This document shows, one piece after another, positions 47,460 to 58,720 of a stretch of 64,000 bases of DNA. The stretch comes from Epiperipatus broadwayi. Its lineage: Eukaryota > Onychophora > Udeonychophora > Euonychophora > Peripatidae. A model generated the notes under the pieces. The model saw nothing but the letters and a program-made list of their open reading frames with translations, made no database searches and was not told the DNA's origin. Made by a program: the position numbers and the translations under genes. Each line of letters begins with the position of its first letter. Position 1 is the stretch's first letter. The stretch covers positions 62,001 through 126,000 of the forward strand of contig JAQFVV010012535.1 of the NCBI GenBank assembly GCA_028023455.1. The letters run 5' to 3'.

Positions 47460-50400
47460 TTATAATGCTGCTCTTATTTTAAAAAGAAACCAAGTGGCAG
47501 CAAAAATGTCTGGTGATGCAGGAAGATTGTCCTTTTCCTTAAGTTTTTCTACTTTGTTATATGTGTTAGAGTGTCTTGGATTGTTTCCTAAAGTGAAAGC
47601 ACACCTGGTACACCATAATGTGTATATACTGAAAGTTGCTGCACATATTATTGATGTTTTGTTTTCATTGAATACTTTCAGCATTTTTTCTATTGTGGTT
47701 TTACTTTTCCTATAATTATTCAGCATCACTTGTCTGACTTTCTCTAAGCCTCTACAGTGATGTATCAAATATTCTTGTTTTTCTTTTTCCCAGTAACACA
47801 AAGCACACATTGTATCAATATTTAGATAATATCTCCTGAACTGAATGAAATGTGCTGTAAGTAGCACACTTAAATTCAATTTGAGAATAAAATCAAACAA
47901 TTTAGGTTTTTAATACCATGTTTTGTACTTTTTGAGTAATTGTCTATTATCTATTCCCAGTACTGTTATCCTATTATTGTTTTTTTTTGGTTCTGAGATA
48001 GAAAATCATGAATTTCCCAATAAGTATATTTAATTGAGTTCTTCAGTGCTATTTTATCTTTAATGTTTTTTTAATATTTACCAATAGTGCATTTATATAA
48101 TTATCCGTGGGATGGGTTGGTGTGATTTCTAGTTTTGGTTCTATGTTTGGGAAACGTCTAAATATGGCAATCAGTAGATTTACTGTTTTGTGTGTGTAGA
48201 AAGTTTGTATTGCATGCAGTCCAAGGCCATTCCATCTTGTTGGTTGGTTTAGTTGCTTTATTGAAATTGCTACTATTTTTCTGTTCCATAATTTATTACA
48301 TAGTGAGTTAATTGACTTGGTTTAGTTGCTTTATTGAAATTGCTACTATTTTTCTGTTCCATAATTTATTACATAGTGAGTTAATTGACTTTGTAAATTG
48401 TTTTGTAAAAATAATTATTGGCAGGTAGTATGTTATTTTGGTCATTATAAATTGATTAAACAGTGATACTTTTGCATAGAGCGAGAGATACGACCTGGAG
48501 AATGATGCTATGATTCTTTCTGCTTCGATTTTGAGCTTATTTTGTATATTCCTTCTCATCTGATTCATTCCCAAGTGGAAAGGAAAACCTAGAAATTTAC
48601 TGGGTTTACCTTGATAAACTTGTGCGTCTGTTTTTGTATATTGACAATGCTGCTGACTTATTGATGTTAATTTTTAATTCGAACTTTTTTGTATAATCTT
48701 CTATATTTCCTGTAGTATAGGTATTTGCTTCTTTAAGTTTAGAAATACTGAGACATCATCCGTATAAGCTATGCAGGGAATGTATGTATTTGTGTTTGGT
48801 ACTTGAGTTCCTTGGATTTTTTTATTGATTTGTTCTAGTAGTGGGTTTAAATAAAAGGTAAATAGTAATGTACTTAGTGGAGAACCTTGTGGGATTGATT
48901 GGCTGGATTGAATGATGATGTGGATCTTCCATTGAGCATGATATGTATTTCTCTATTTAGAAGCAAATTGTCTAATGTATATAATATTGATTTAGGTATC
49001 TTTTTTTAGCTGGTCAATAGTGTTTCTATTGGCATCGAGTCAAAAGCACTTTCAAAATCCAACTGGATTACCATTGGTGCATATTTTTTCTTTTTAATAA
49101 CTGAATTGATTACTGTTTTATATATCAGTGCTGCTTTCCTTATAGATGACCCCTTTTTTGCATATTGATGTTGTGATATTATTGGTTCTATATATTGTTC
49201 AATTTTGTCCTTTATGACCTTTTTCAGTATTTTTATCCCTAATGGCTCCATTGAGATTGGTTGCAGATTGGAGAGTGTGGAAATTGGTTCTTATTTTTTC
49301 ATAAATGGAACCATTGATATTGGATGTAGTCCTTGTATTTTGTATAGTTTCTGTGGTAATTGATTTGCAAGTTGGCATAAATATTTATTTGTGAATTGGT
49401 TGAGATGTGACAGGACAAATTGTGGGATCCCTGGTGACCCTGAATGACATGTGCTTGGGACAGTTTAAAACTATTGCAAAATCCTTTATTTCAAATGATG
49501 TTTCTGTTTTTGGCTTTCCAAAATAGTCTGCAAGTGGTTTGAAATGATTACGGCTGGTTAGCTTTTTTTTGAAGTAGTTGTATATAGGGTCTAGCATATT
49601 ATAACCAGTTGTCGCTCTCTTTTCCCATTGTAGAGCCATGGGGACTTTGTTTGTGGATGGATAACCTAAGGCCCAATGAATATATCTGTGGGTCGTTGTA
49701 CGTTGTTGTGTGAGACAAATTTTCTTTTTCTTTTATTGTTAGATATTGCTTCAGTTTATCAAAAGTTTGATTGTATAACTTTGTTAGCTTTATTATATTT
49801 GCTTTGTTATTCTTGACTGGTTTTAACAGTATTATCCTTTTATTTATTTCCTTTGCTAATGTGATTAATTTTGAGGGGGGGTAGATTTTTGTGTAATATG
49901 ATTTGTTAAATGAGAGTGTATTTATATATGCTATATATTTAGATATTGGGTCCAGTTCAATTTGATTTATTTTATTCAACATTATATACCTTTCTGAGAA
50001 GAGAGCCTCTGGAGTACCATTTGGAAATAGTATTCTTATTGTTTTTTGTATGTTGTTAAATGTATTGTTGTGTGTGTCTAAATTTAGTTTCATTATTTGT
50101 GCTACATGATCAGAAAAATTGGTGGGAGAAAGTTTTACTTCAATTGCGTGGTGTAACATGGGGGAATAAAACATCAAATCAATTAAAGTATTGTGTCTCT
50201 TATTATAAAAAGATACTGAGTCCAGTGGAAGAAAACCTTCCCTGCTCATTAGCGGTATTGTAAGTTGATGGATCCATTTTATGACAAACTTTTTATAGGT
50301 CATATTAAAATCTCCAGCAGGAATAGTGGGGTGGGAATTGGTGGCTAGAATTGAGTTTATAGTTGAAATTATTCTGCTAATTACTATCAACCCTGGAGGT

Positions 50401-50736
50401 ATATATACAAAAATAGCGATTGAAAGTTGCCTATGTTTGAAAGTTGTTATAAGTACATTTGCATCTATAAAAATTGTTTTAAAAAGTTGTGAATGGGCAT
50501 TGTTGGTTGATAAAAATACCTGTGCCACTTGAAGGTGTTGCTGTGTCCCTGAAGCATGCACAAAAGCCCATTTTATTCATATGTTGCACTGGATCAAAAT
50601 GGGATCCGCTATATATTTTTGTTTTTAATTGCCCTAAAATGGATGGTTGTGTTGTCTGTATACAATTGTCAATTTTCTGCATTCTTTTAGTGGAATTTAG
50701 TCTCCTGACGTTTATTGCATTAATATCTATCTTCAT
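47460..50736 (-). pseudogene. LINE 3 ORF2: endonuclease, RT, zinc finger
   Basis: ATG at 50,736 (NAINVRRLNS) to a stop at 47,460 after ATWFLFKI. Endonuclease motifs GDFNMTY, LIDLMFYSP and SDHVAQ lie in 50,561-49,640. RT motifs are LDFESAFDSMPI (about 49,040), IPQGSPL (about 48,885) and a YTDD catalytic box (about 48,755). The C-terminal finger CALC…EYLIHHC has Tyr where His is expected. A perfect 73-bp tandem duplication (48,244-48,389) adds a frameshift to the many others. Not functional. Confidence 0.9.
48244..48389. repeat. Perfect 73-bp tandem duplication inside LINE 3 ORF2
   Basis: The unit starting TTGGTTTAGTTGCTTTATTG occurs at 48,244 and 48,317, identical to the end of each unit. It is recent relative to the decayed LINE around it. 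Confidence 0.92.
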
Positions 50737-50833
50737 TTGAATTGTTTATTTTTTTTTGTAGGGGATATTATTTTTATTTGTTTCCAATTAGAGTGCTTGA
50801 CTTTTATCTCCTACCTGTGAGCTAAACCTTTTG

Positions 50834-52288
50834 TTATTGCGGTTTTTTTTTGCTGCTGCTAGACTCACTATTTGCCTGTTTATTTATTGCAGTCTTTTTG
50901 TTTTCATTTTTCAAAGTCATTGCTTCCAGTGAGAGTAATTCTATTTTCATACTGTCATCTGATGATTGGTCTGCCATGTCTATTTGCATAAGTTCTTGCT
51001 CATTTGTTTTAATTTTTTTGCTTTCTCTAGTTTTTTTTGTTTTTGGCTGCTTTCTTTTGATTTCCAGAGGTGTGCTACAAACATTTGAAAAAAAACCCTG
51101 TAATGTTGTCCTGATTTCTGTTGCGGTTTATTTATTATTGTGTATTCTGTTTGATTATTTTCTTTTGGGATTTTTTTCACTTCTTTTTGCATGCATTCAT
51201 TTTTCTCTTTTATTATTTTAAAATTAGCCATTTCTGTTGGGAGGTTAATTTTTTCTATTTTCATTTTCCGTGTTTATTTTACTTGGAGCAATTTAGAATG
51301 TGTTTGTTTGGTTATCTATTGTGTCATTATTAATTTTTTTATCTACCAATTTGACAGCTTTAAATGTTGCATAGTCAGTGTTCTCTGGCTGTTAGCTTGT
51401 GTTAGTGTTTTCTCTATTTTGATCTAAGCTTTTTGGGAGATTTTTATTTCTAATTGCTTGTATTTTTTCATTACATTGAGTTGCTATGTGATCTCTTTTG
51501 CCATATGCAAAACACCATAGTTTTAGGTCTCTGATATATAGATATAATATGGCTTCTTGGTCTGGTATATTGGGGATGCTTTCTGGGTCAATTTCTTTAT
51601 GTAGTTTAATTTTGTTTTCAAAACTATTTGTTAATTTTGGAATTGACGTCTCCTTAAGATAATAACTGTTGAAAAGATTTTACTGTTCAAAATGGTTTCA
51701 TCATCCTTTGGAAGTCATCAATGTTATACCCAAAATAGATATTTTTTTAGGATTCCAGACATATTTCTGTATTTATTCTCATCTACTTGTACTATCGCAT
51801 AATTTCTGAGTGTCTTAATTTGATTTATGAAAATCTCTTTTTGTGTGTTTTCATATAATTGAACTGCAACATATCTATTATTAGGGTGTTCATCTATACA
51901 TTGTCCTGATTCCAGTAAGTTTGCTTTTTCTAGTGCTTCAATTAGTAGTGGTTTGGGAAAGCTAAAAAGTGTGCATTGATTGTGACAGCTATTACTGTTG
52001 ATTTTTCAATGAAAAATTTTTTTGAAAGTTGCAAAGAGCATTCTTGGAATGGTATTGTTGAACTTCTCTCTAATTTGCTACAGCATTTTGTCTATCCATT
52101 GAGTGGGGGGGGTACTTTACCTCTTGTTCACTTAAATCCAAACTTATTAAATCATTCGCCATTGTTTTTTCAAATCTTGGTTTTTTTTCCAGGTTAATGT
52201 TATCAGATCTTTTTGCTATTGAGGTATACATCTGACTTGTGCCCTGTGCTGGATTTGCTTCATGATTGAGTGACTGTGAGGTCACCAT
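50834..52288 (-). pseudogene. LINE 3 ORF1, heavily decayed
   Basis: The start at 52,288 (MVTSQSLNHEANPAQ) and the end at a TAA (50,834-50,836) follow from homology of position and a final open stretch (MADQSSDDSMKIELLSLEA). The knuckle at 51,473-51,514 reads CFAYGKRDHIATQC: spacing is right but the second Cys is Tyr. The polar Lys/Gln-rich tail (51,264-50,980) is typical of these ORF1 proteins. It ends about 100 bases before ORF2. Confidence 0.8.
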
Positions 52289-52681
52289 TTTATTGTACCG
52301 GCGATTTTTAAAACCAAGTATTGTTTCAGCTTTTTATTCTTTTTTCCCCCAAAATAAAAAAAATTAAAATTTGTAACTTTTTTCTCTCTACTACTGATAT
52401 TTTTTTCTCCTATTATTATTTGAAAATAAACTGTTTTCATTGTAAGCTTTCCATCTGCTATTCCTTAATGCTTGATTATGTACCGTAGCTATAATTTTTT
52501 TTTTCTCTTATTAATCTTTAACTTTTTTAGAAAAACTTTTCTTTTAAAAATTATTTTAGTTTAGATTCCTATCTTAAATATCATTTTTGAAGTGAACTGG
52601 CTTTCTACTTTTATTCAGAATGAAAAAAAGCTAGAGGTTTTTTGCTTACCTGCAAACTAGGTCTGTAGCTAGGTGGTGCTC

Positions 52682-52960
<279 letters not shown>

Positions 52961-52999
52961 TGTAGAAATGTCAATTAAGCACATTCTTCTTCTTCATCA

Positions 53000-53362
53000 T
53001 CATTGTATTTCACTATTTACACTCTTGATTAAAATATTATAAGCAATTAAACTAGAGAATCATCTAAATAAATTTCAATACTGTTCTGTATACAAATAAA
53101 ATAAATTAGAATTAACTCAAACTAGACTGACTACTTTTGTGACAAGGCATCCCCCATCCTATCATTAATTATACACTAAACTAAGACATTAAACATCTAA
53201 AAGTTTTTCAATTACATCTATAAGTGCTATTTTAAGCATGTTTTAGGTCATTAATAAAAAATTTAAAAATTTCAAGTTATTTCATTTTTTTTAATAAGAC
53301 GACATCAGATGTTACTGATACAGTATTACATAATATTTCTGGTGCCAAACCAGAAGGTTACA
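53000..53362 (-). repeat. Remnant of 3' LTR, LTR element copy B
   Basis: The last 120 bases up to GGTTACA at 53,362 align with 9,060-9,182, the outer end of the copy A LTR. Weaker matches continue to about 53,120 (ttgtgacaaggcatcccccatcc versus ctgtgataatccacctccctc). It lies 150 bases beyond the integrase stop, where the 3' LTR must begin. The rest is missing or displaced by LINE insertions. Confidence 0.65.
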
Positions 53363-53511
53363 ACTCACCATTCTTTATAATGAAAAAAAATGAAATATGC
53401 AATTAGCAACAACAATAATACATTAGAAATTTAAATATCATACAATAACAATTTCAAACATGGAAAAATATGCACTTAAACACTCAGGGTCTATTAATTT
53501 TCAGCTAACTA

Positions 53512-54600
53512 TTATACTTTGGTTGGATAGGGTATGAAGTTGTGAGCATTATAGGTATCTCTCATTCCCTCTTGGGTAGAAACCAAAAATGCATTCTCAC
53601 CCACTTGTTTCACTATTTCATAAGGGTCATCATAGAGATCTAGAAATTTTATGAAGGTGTGCTTTTTAAGATTGCTGGTGTGAGGGATTCTGATCATTAC
53701 ATGATCATCAATTTTGAAAGGGTGAGGACCAGCTTTATGGTGGTAAACATGTTTATCACCCATCCTTTTAAGGTTAGTGCATGCCAGTGTCAGATCATGT
53801 GAGACATTAACATCTTCCAGAATGACAGGTAAAGGGGTTTTGATTAGCAAGGGCTGAGCCTTACCAAAATGCAATCAGAGGGGTATCATTTTGATAGATT
53901 CATTTATGGTGATATTAATATGGATAATTTGGGGCAATTTATGTACCCATTGTCTATGATCCCCACCCAGATATACTTGGAATAATCTGCTGATCTCCTG
54001 CATAATCCTTTCACTAGGATATGACTGAGGGTTATGTATGGAACACAACATGTTTAAGATTTTGCCTCCTACACCACTTTCAATAATTGGAAATAAAAGC
54101 AGTAGCATGGTCTGTCAGGATTGAAACTGGTTTGTCCATCACAAGAAATTGAGAGGTTTCTAGATGTTTGATAACATTTTTGGCATCTGTCTTTGGGACT
54201 GGAAATGCAGAGACAAATTTGGAGAACACATCGTATGTACAAGAATGTTTTTTGATGGTTAAAGGGAGGAAGGGACCCATAAAAGTTGAAGGCTAATAAT
54301 TTGTTGGGTTGATTGGGCAAGATGGGTTGTAAAGTTCCCACATAAGATTTACCTTTGAACTTAGACCTAAGGCAAATCTCACAATTCCTAAGTCTTGTTG
54401 TAATGAGTTTGTCATGTTATAAAAGTAGAAATACTTCTTAATAATGGTTTGTATTTTTTGGACCCCAAAATGACCATATTGGCAATAAATATAATAGATT
54501 AATTTATCTATTAAGCAGTAAGGAACCACCACGCTCCAAGAATCTTCCTCCTTCCCTTTTGCCTTTCTCACTAACATCCCATTAATTATTTTATATCTGG
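53512..54600 (-). pseudogene. pol: Gypsy integrase, broken
   Basis: The N-terminal zinc-binding region shows YGHFGVQKI but lacks the first His; the CEIC pair is at about 54,375. The catalytic core reads LAFNFYGPF (Asn replaces the first catalytic Asp), then ILTDHATAF (second Asp) in 54,280-54,080, and a SERIMQEISRLFQ block carrying the expected Glu region in 54,108-53,875. The last 120 codons (53,874-53,512) contain DDPYEIVKQVGENAFLV, a GPY/F-like C-terminal module. At least three frameshifts and several stops make it inactive. It joins cDNA to target DNA in active relatives. Confidence 0.88.
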
Positions 54601-54957
54601 CTTTAACCCTCTCAATGTATCTCCTTGTTACCTAATCCAACAGGATTAACAAACACCTGGATTGTTTTTTTTAATTCATGATCTTGTGCCTATAATATGG
54701 GCAAAGTCATGGTAATTCATTACTATTTCATCCTCAAGTATGGTTGTCAAGTTGCATATGATTATGTTTTCAGTGCAGGGGTTCTGGTATAAGACAGGGG
54801 TAGAGTGATGACTTAAAATGTCAGCAACAATGTTATCTTGGCCAGAATAGTATATAATTTTGTAGGAAAACTTGGAAATAAAGACTCCACCTAATTAATC
54901 AGTCATTGTGCAAATAACTCTTGTTTAAAAATTCCAGACTCTGATGGTCTGACAGCA

Positions 54958-55966
54958 CTATAACTTGAGATCCCAATAACATTTGTCTAAGTTTCTGGAA
55001 ACCCAGACAATGGCTAAAGCTTCTCTTTCTGTCATAGTGTATTTTAGTTCTGGTGTCCTTAAATGATGACTGAGAAAGTATAGGACCCGGGTCTCCCCCT
55101 TATTACCAAGTTGATGCAAGATGACCCCCAACCCAAACCCACTACTGTCAGTCTGAAGATAAAATTTTCTTTCAAAGTCTTGATATGCAAGTATGACTGA
55201 TTTCAAAAAGTTATTGAAATTCCCTGTCATGGTTAATGGTCCAAACCCAAGGCTCACACTTCTTTAGCAACACTGACAAATGGAGGGTATCAAAAGAGAA
55301 ATTCTTGTAAAATCGATGGTAGTATTTGCATAGACCCAAAAACGACCTCAAGTGTTTCTTAGTTCTTGGAATTGGCAATTTCTGAATAGCCGAGATTTTA
55401 TCTGGATGTGGCTTTATTCCTTGGATACTAATTAAATGGCCAAGAAAAGTGATATCCGTAGCTACTATGGTACACTTCTCAAGGTTGACTTTGATATTGT
55501 GTGTGGAATATTCAGAGAACAAACTGAGATGATCTAAATGTTGGGATAAATTGTCAGATGCTATAACAATATCATCGACATAAATGACTATTAGATTCTT
55601 GAGTTCCTGGGAAAAGACCACATTCAAGCATCTGATCAAACCCACACTGCTATTTATTAAGCCAAATGGCATCCTTTGGAACATATATGAATAGCCCTGA
55701 TGGCAAAAGGCTGTATATTTTTGATCTTCTGGATGTAATGGGATCTGCCAGTAGCTTGCGGTCAGATCAAATATTGAAAATATGCTTCTCCTCTGTAATC
55801 CAAGAAGCAGTTTCTGTATTGGTGGTGGGATGTCATGCTCAGGAATAATATGCTGATTAATTATGCATGCATCCAAGCAGACTCGGAGGGAACCATCCTT
55901 CTTAACAACAACCAGGGGATTAACATAAGGTGGGGGGCCAATCTTGATGATTTTCCAATCAAGCAT
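54958..55966 (-). pseudogene. pol: Gypsy reverse transcriptase and RNase H, broken
   Basis: The first frame (55,966-55,211, 251 codons) has VKKDGSLRVCLD (21-32), FDLTASYWQIPL (66-77), FQRMPFGL (96-103) and the catalytic YVDD (129-132). It also has the following FLGH and FLGLCKYYHRF blocks. A frameshift near 55,230 leads to RNase H (55,257-54,958) with LQTDSSGFGLG (catalytic Asp) and TEREALAIVW. The catalytic residues are still present, so decay is by frame damage rather than active-site loss. The N-terminal 'finger' lead-in continues in other frames to about 56,060. Confidence 0.92.
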
Positions 55967-56258
55967 CTTTTGAATTTGCTGTTGGACTTATGTTCGGTAT
56001 TGGTAGGGCACAGGGTAAGTATGTTGTTGGAAAAATTTCACTATTTTTTAATTTAATCCTATGGATGTATCCTTTGATGATGCCAGGTATCTTCGAAAAA
56101 ATAAACCTATACTGAAACAGCAGTCGGAAAAAGGATTCATAGTATTCTGAACCTGTGATACTTGAACCATCTAGCTTAATCTTGCGAGTGATGTTTCTAG
56201 CATAGCCATTAATTGACTATCCTGACTAACAAAATTTTCCAGGAGAGGGCAAATCTCC

Positions 56259-56579
56259 TCACACAAAAGTATGATTACTGTAATTAATAGAACAATGGTT
56301 AAGGGTTATGAAGTCTAAACCGATTATAAGTTCATGAATCAGGCCAGGCTTGATCAAAAATACATGTTCAATTTTTAAAGTGCCAATTTCAATAGCAATA
56401 AAAATCTGTTTATTTGACAGCTTAATTTTCTTCCCATTGGCAAATGTCACATGAAGGGATTTGAATGGCAAAATAGGTAAAGATTGGTCAATTTGGATAA
56501 TTTTTCTATACCTGTCCTCTGATACCAAAGAGCCCTGACTGCCTGAATCTATTAAGGCATTAATGCCTAATCCTGACAT
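56259..56579 (-). pseudogene. pol: Gypsy aspartic protease (retropepsin-like)
   Basis: 106 open codons with ALIDSGSQGSLVS (catalytic DSG at 11-13) and HELIIGLDF (83-90), the two hallmarks of retroelement proteases. It would cut Gag-Pol. It ends in a stop about 300 bases before the open RT frame; the connecting region is open only in pieces. The N-terminal link to gag is lost to the insertion that begins near 56,600. Confidence 0.88.
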
Positions 56580-56924
56580 TGTTACTTTAAAACCCTTTGA
56601 AAACCAGGCAGCTGTTGTTAATTTTTAGAAAAAATTAACCTAACTATAATAACTTAGATATTTTGTGTTTGAATGTAATAAATATAAAAAACATGCATTA
56701 AAAGAAAGATCATATATGAAAGAATGTAATGAAGCTGTTAAAATAATCATTTCTTAAAGAAAAAGTTAAGAAAAAATATTTTTAATACTTTTAAGAATGT
56801 TTATTTTTACACTGATTCACAAATCCTAAATTTTGAAATTCAAATGATAAAATCACAATTTCATAAACAGCTTCATCACATCCGTCACAAAATTTCCAAA
56901 AAAATGATGTATTGGAAGTCTTAC

Positions 56925-57003
56925 CTGAGGTAATTTTTCACTGAGAAAATGCTGTGGTCCATTTTTATTCTAGAGCTAGATGTGTTCATTTGTTCAAAAG
57001 TAC
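56925..57003 (-). other. Exon-like 79-bp sequence with consensus splice sites
   Basis: On the minus strand a pyrimidine-rich stretch (about 57,050-57,011) ends TTGTTATAG. Then come 79 bases with an open frame through FEQMNTSSSRIKMDHSIFSV, then CCTCAG|GTAAGA, an essentially perfect donor. No protein family is recognised. A cassette exon of a host gene, or a coincidence, are both possible. Confidence 0.3.
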
Positions 57004-57140
57004 CTATAACAATATGAATGGTTTTTAGTGGAGAAAAAAGTAACAGAATAGTGTATTCAAAAATAAATAAACTCATAAAAAATACAATGAATAAAAGTAA
57101 ATCAATAAAGATATTTTTTATTATTATTAACAATGATTAC

Positions 57141-57660
57141 ATCTGTGGAAGAAAGGCTGAGTTCAGAAACTGTATATAAAATATCCTATATTACATGAAA
57201 TTTCAGTTGTGTAGCATAAACTTGTATATAAATATATTATTTTGCATAAAAGATATGAAGAAAGGCTGAGTTCAAATACTGGCACTATAACACAGCATGG
57301 ATGGATTGATGAAGCCAGAAACTGTGTATAAAATGTCCTATATTACATGAAATTCCAGTTGTGTAGCATAAACTTGTATATAAATATTTTTATTATTTTG
57401 CATAAAAGATATGAAGAAAGGCTGAGTTCAAATACATGGCACTATAACACAGAGTGGATGGATTGATGTAGCCAGAAAGTGTGTATAAAATATCCTATAT
57501 TACATGAAATTTCAGTTGTGTAGCATGAACTTGTATATAAATATATTTATTATTTTGCATAAAAGATATGAAAAAGGCCGAGTTCAAATACATGGCACTG
57601 TAACAATAATTGTATGGATTGAGGAAGCCAGAAAATCTATACAATATCCTTTATTACTTG
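57141..57660. repeat. Tandem array, about 156-bp unit
   Basis: GAAAGGCTGAGTTCA recurs at 57,150, 57,260, 57,416 and (as gaaaaaggccgagttca) 57,572. The first interval is 109 bp (internal deletion) and the others are 156. Shared blocks include tattacatgaaattccagtt-like and tgtagcataaacttgtatat sequences. CTGAGTTCAAATAC in each unit vaguely resembles a pol III B box. Confidence 0.9.
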
Positions 57661-57843
57661 CCTAAAATTGACACAAATCAATTGCGGGTTATAACTTTAG
57701 CAAGTCCGGGCTGATGCAATAATTTGTCCATAAATTCAAACTTAGTCACGCGTGATACACTATTCATATTTATAATCATGCCAAAAAATGCATCAGCTCA
57801 CAGGGTGACAGATTACCCCAGTCCCCAACTTTTTTCCCTTCTA

Positions 57844-57980
57844 CAGCATATTTGTTTGAAAATATAATTTATTATTCTATAGCATATTTGTTTGTTTCAG
57901 TACATAGAAAATATTATAATTTATTATTCTATAGCATATTTATTTGTTTCAGTACATATAAAATATTATAATTTATAAAA
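57844..57980. repeat. Tandem array, 52-bp unit
   Basis: AGCATATTTGTTTG occurs at 57,844, 57,881 and (as agcatatttatttg) 57,933. The last two units (52 bp) are nearly identical; the first is shortened. Confidence 0.85.
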
Positions 57981-58720
57981 AAAAAATATAAAGAAAAGTA
58001 ATTACATACCCTTGAATGTTATCCAAAAACGTAACTTGAAAAGAGGGCCCAGAATCACGGACAACTTCAACAGAATATCAGAATAAAATCTTCAGTAATT
58101 GATCCAACCATTGTGGAATAACTTTTTTATGATATATAAACTGATAAAAATTAATAATTTTTTTAGGTACCCTTCACTAAAAATATTCATAAAAAATCTA
58201 AAAATTGTCATACAGAAAAAATTCTTACATTTTCACGTAGAAAACCAAATGGCGCAAAGAATGACATAAGGCTCGTATGTGTGACGTTTACCGTTTACAT
58301 GTAAACTCACCTCAAAATCGAAATTTCTAAAAAGTCATACAAAAGTTGTACTGGGGGTCAAAGGGTTATTATTGGGCAATTATACAAGATAGGAGGTTCA
58401 ACCAACCCTTCAGATTTTCAATGTTCTACATCAAAGTCTAGATTACTCACAAGCCAACATATAGTGTTTCCCAGATCTTTAGTAGGGCCCCAAAGTGAGG
58501 AAAATTTTATTGAGGTCCTTTCTAGTTTAATGCTCCAGCATTTGTAACATTAATCAAACCCTTTTTAGGGGTAGTTTGTACCCCACTAGTGGATGGCCAA
58601 CAACCACTGTCATTTCTCCTTACAAGAGAATAAGGGATACAATAAGGCGTATTTTTTACTTGGGATTTCATTTTATATTTACTTTTGCTTCTGGCTATTC
58701 TGTCCTGATATCACAGATAT

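Larger units (their letters stand above)
47199..52681 (-). mobile_element. Long LINE (copy 3) between two triplet repeats
   Basis: A 5.5-kb two-ORF LINE on the minus strand. The 5' end touches the (AAT)n tract at 52,682-52,788. The 3' UTR (47,459-47,237) ends near GCCTAAAGTTTGCTTTGAAATG and a mixed CAT/GGT/AGT triplet tail (47,199-47,236), which abuts the 5' end of LINE 2. ORF1 and ORF2 are both broken many times. It has no recognisable TSD, as expected if it inserted into or grew from triplet-repeat DNA. Confidence 0.87.
56600..58590. other. Foreign insertion between gag and protease
   Basis: Gag (to 58,721) and protease (from 56,579) should be nearly contiguous, but 2 kb of noncoding DNA separates them. 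It contains a three-unit 156-bp tandem array, a 52-bp tandem array, an exon-like sequence with good splice sites (56,925-57,003) and a GTGAGT donor-like site (58,310). None of it resembles Gypsy or LINE sequence. Its exact ends and target-site duplication are not visible. Confidence 0.55.

Noticed and set aside
53362-53512. Envelope-like gene after integrase
   Set aside because: Only 150 bases separate the integrase stop from the LTR end; no room for an envelope and no signal peptide or membrane segment.
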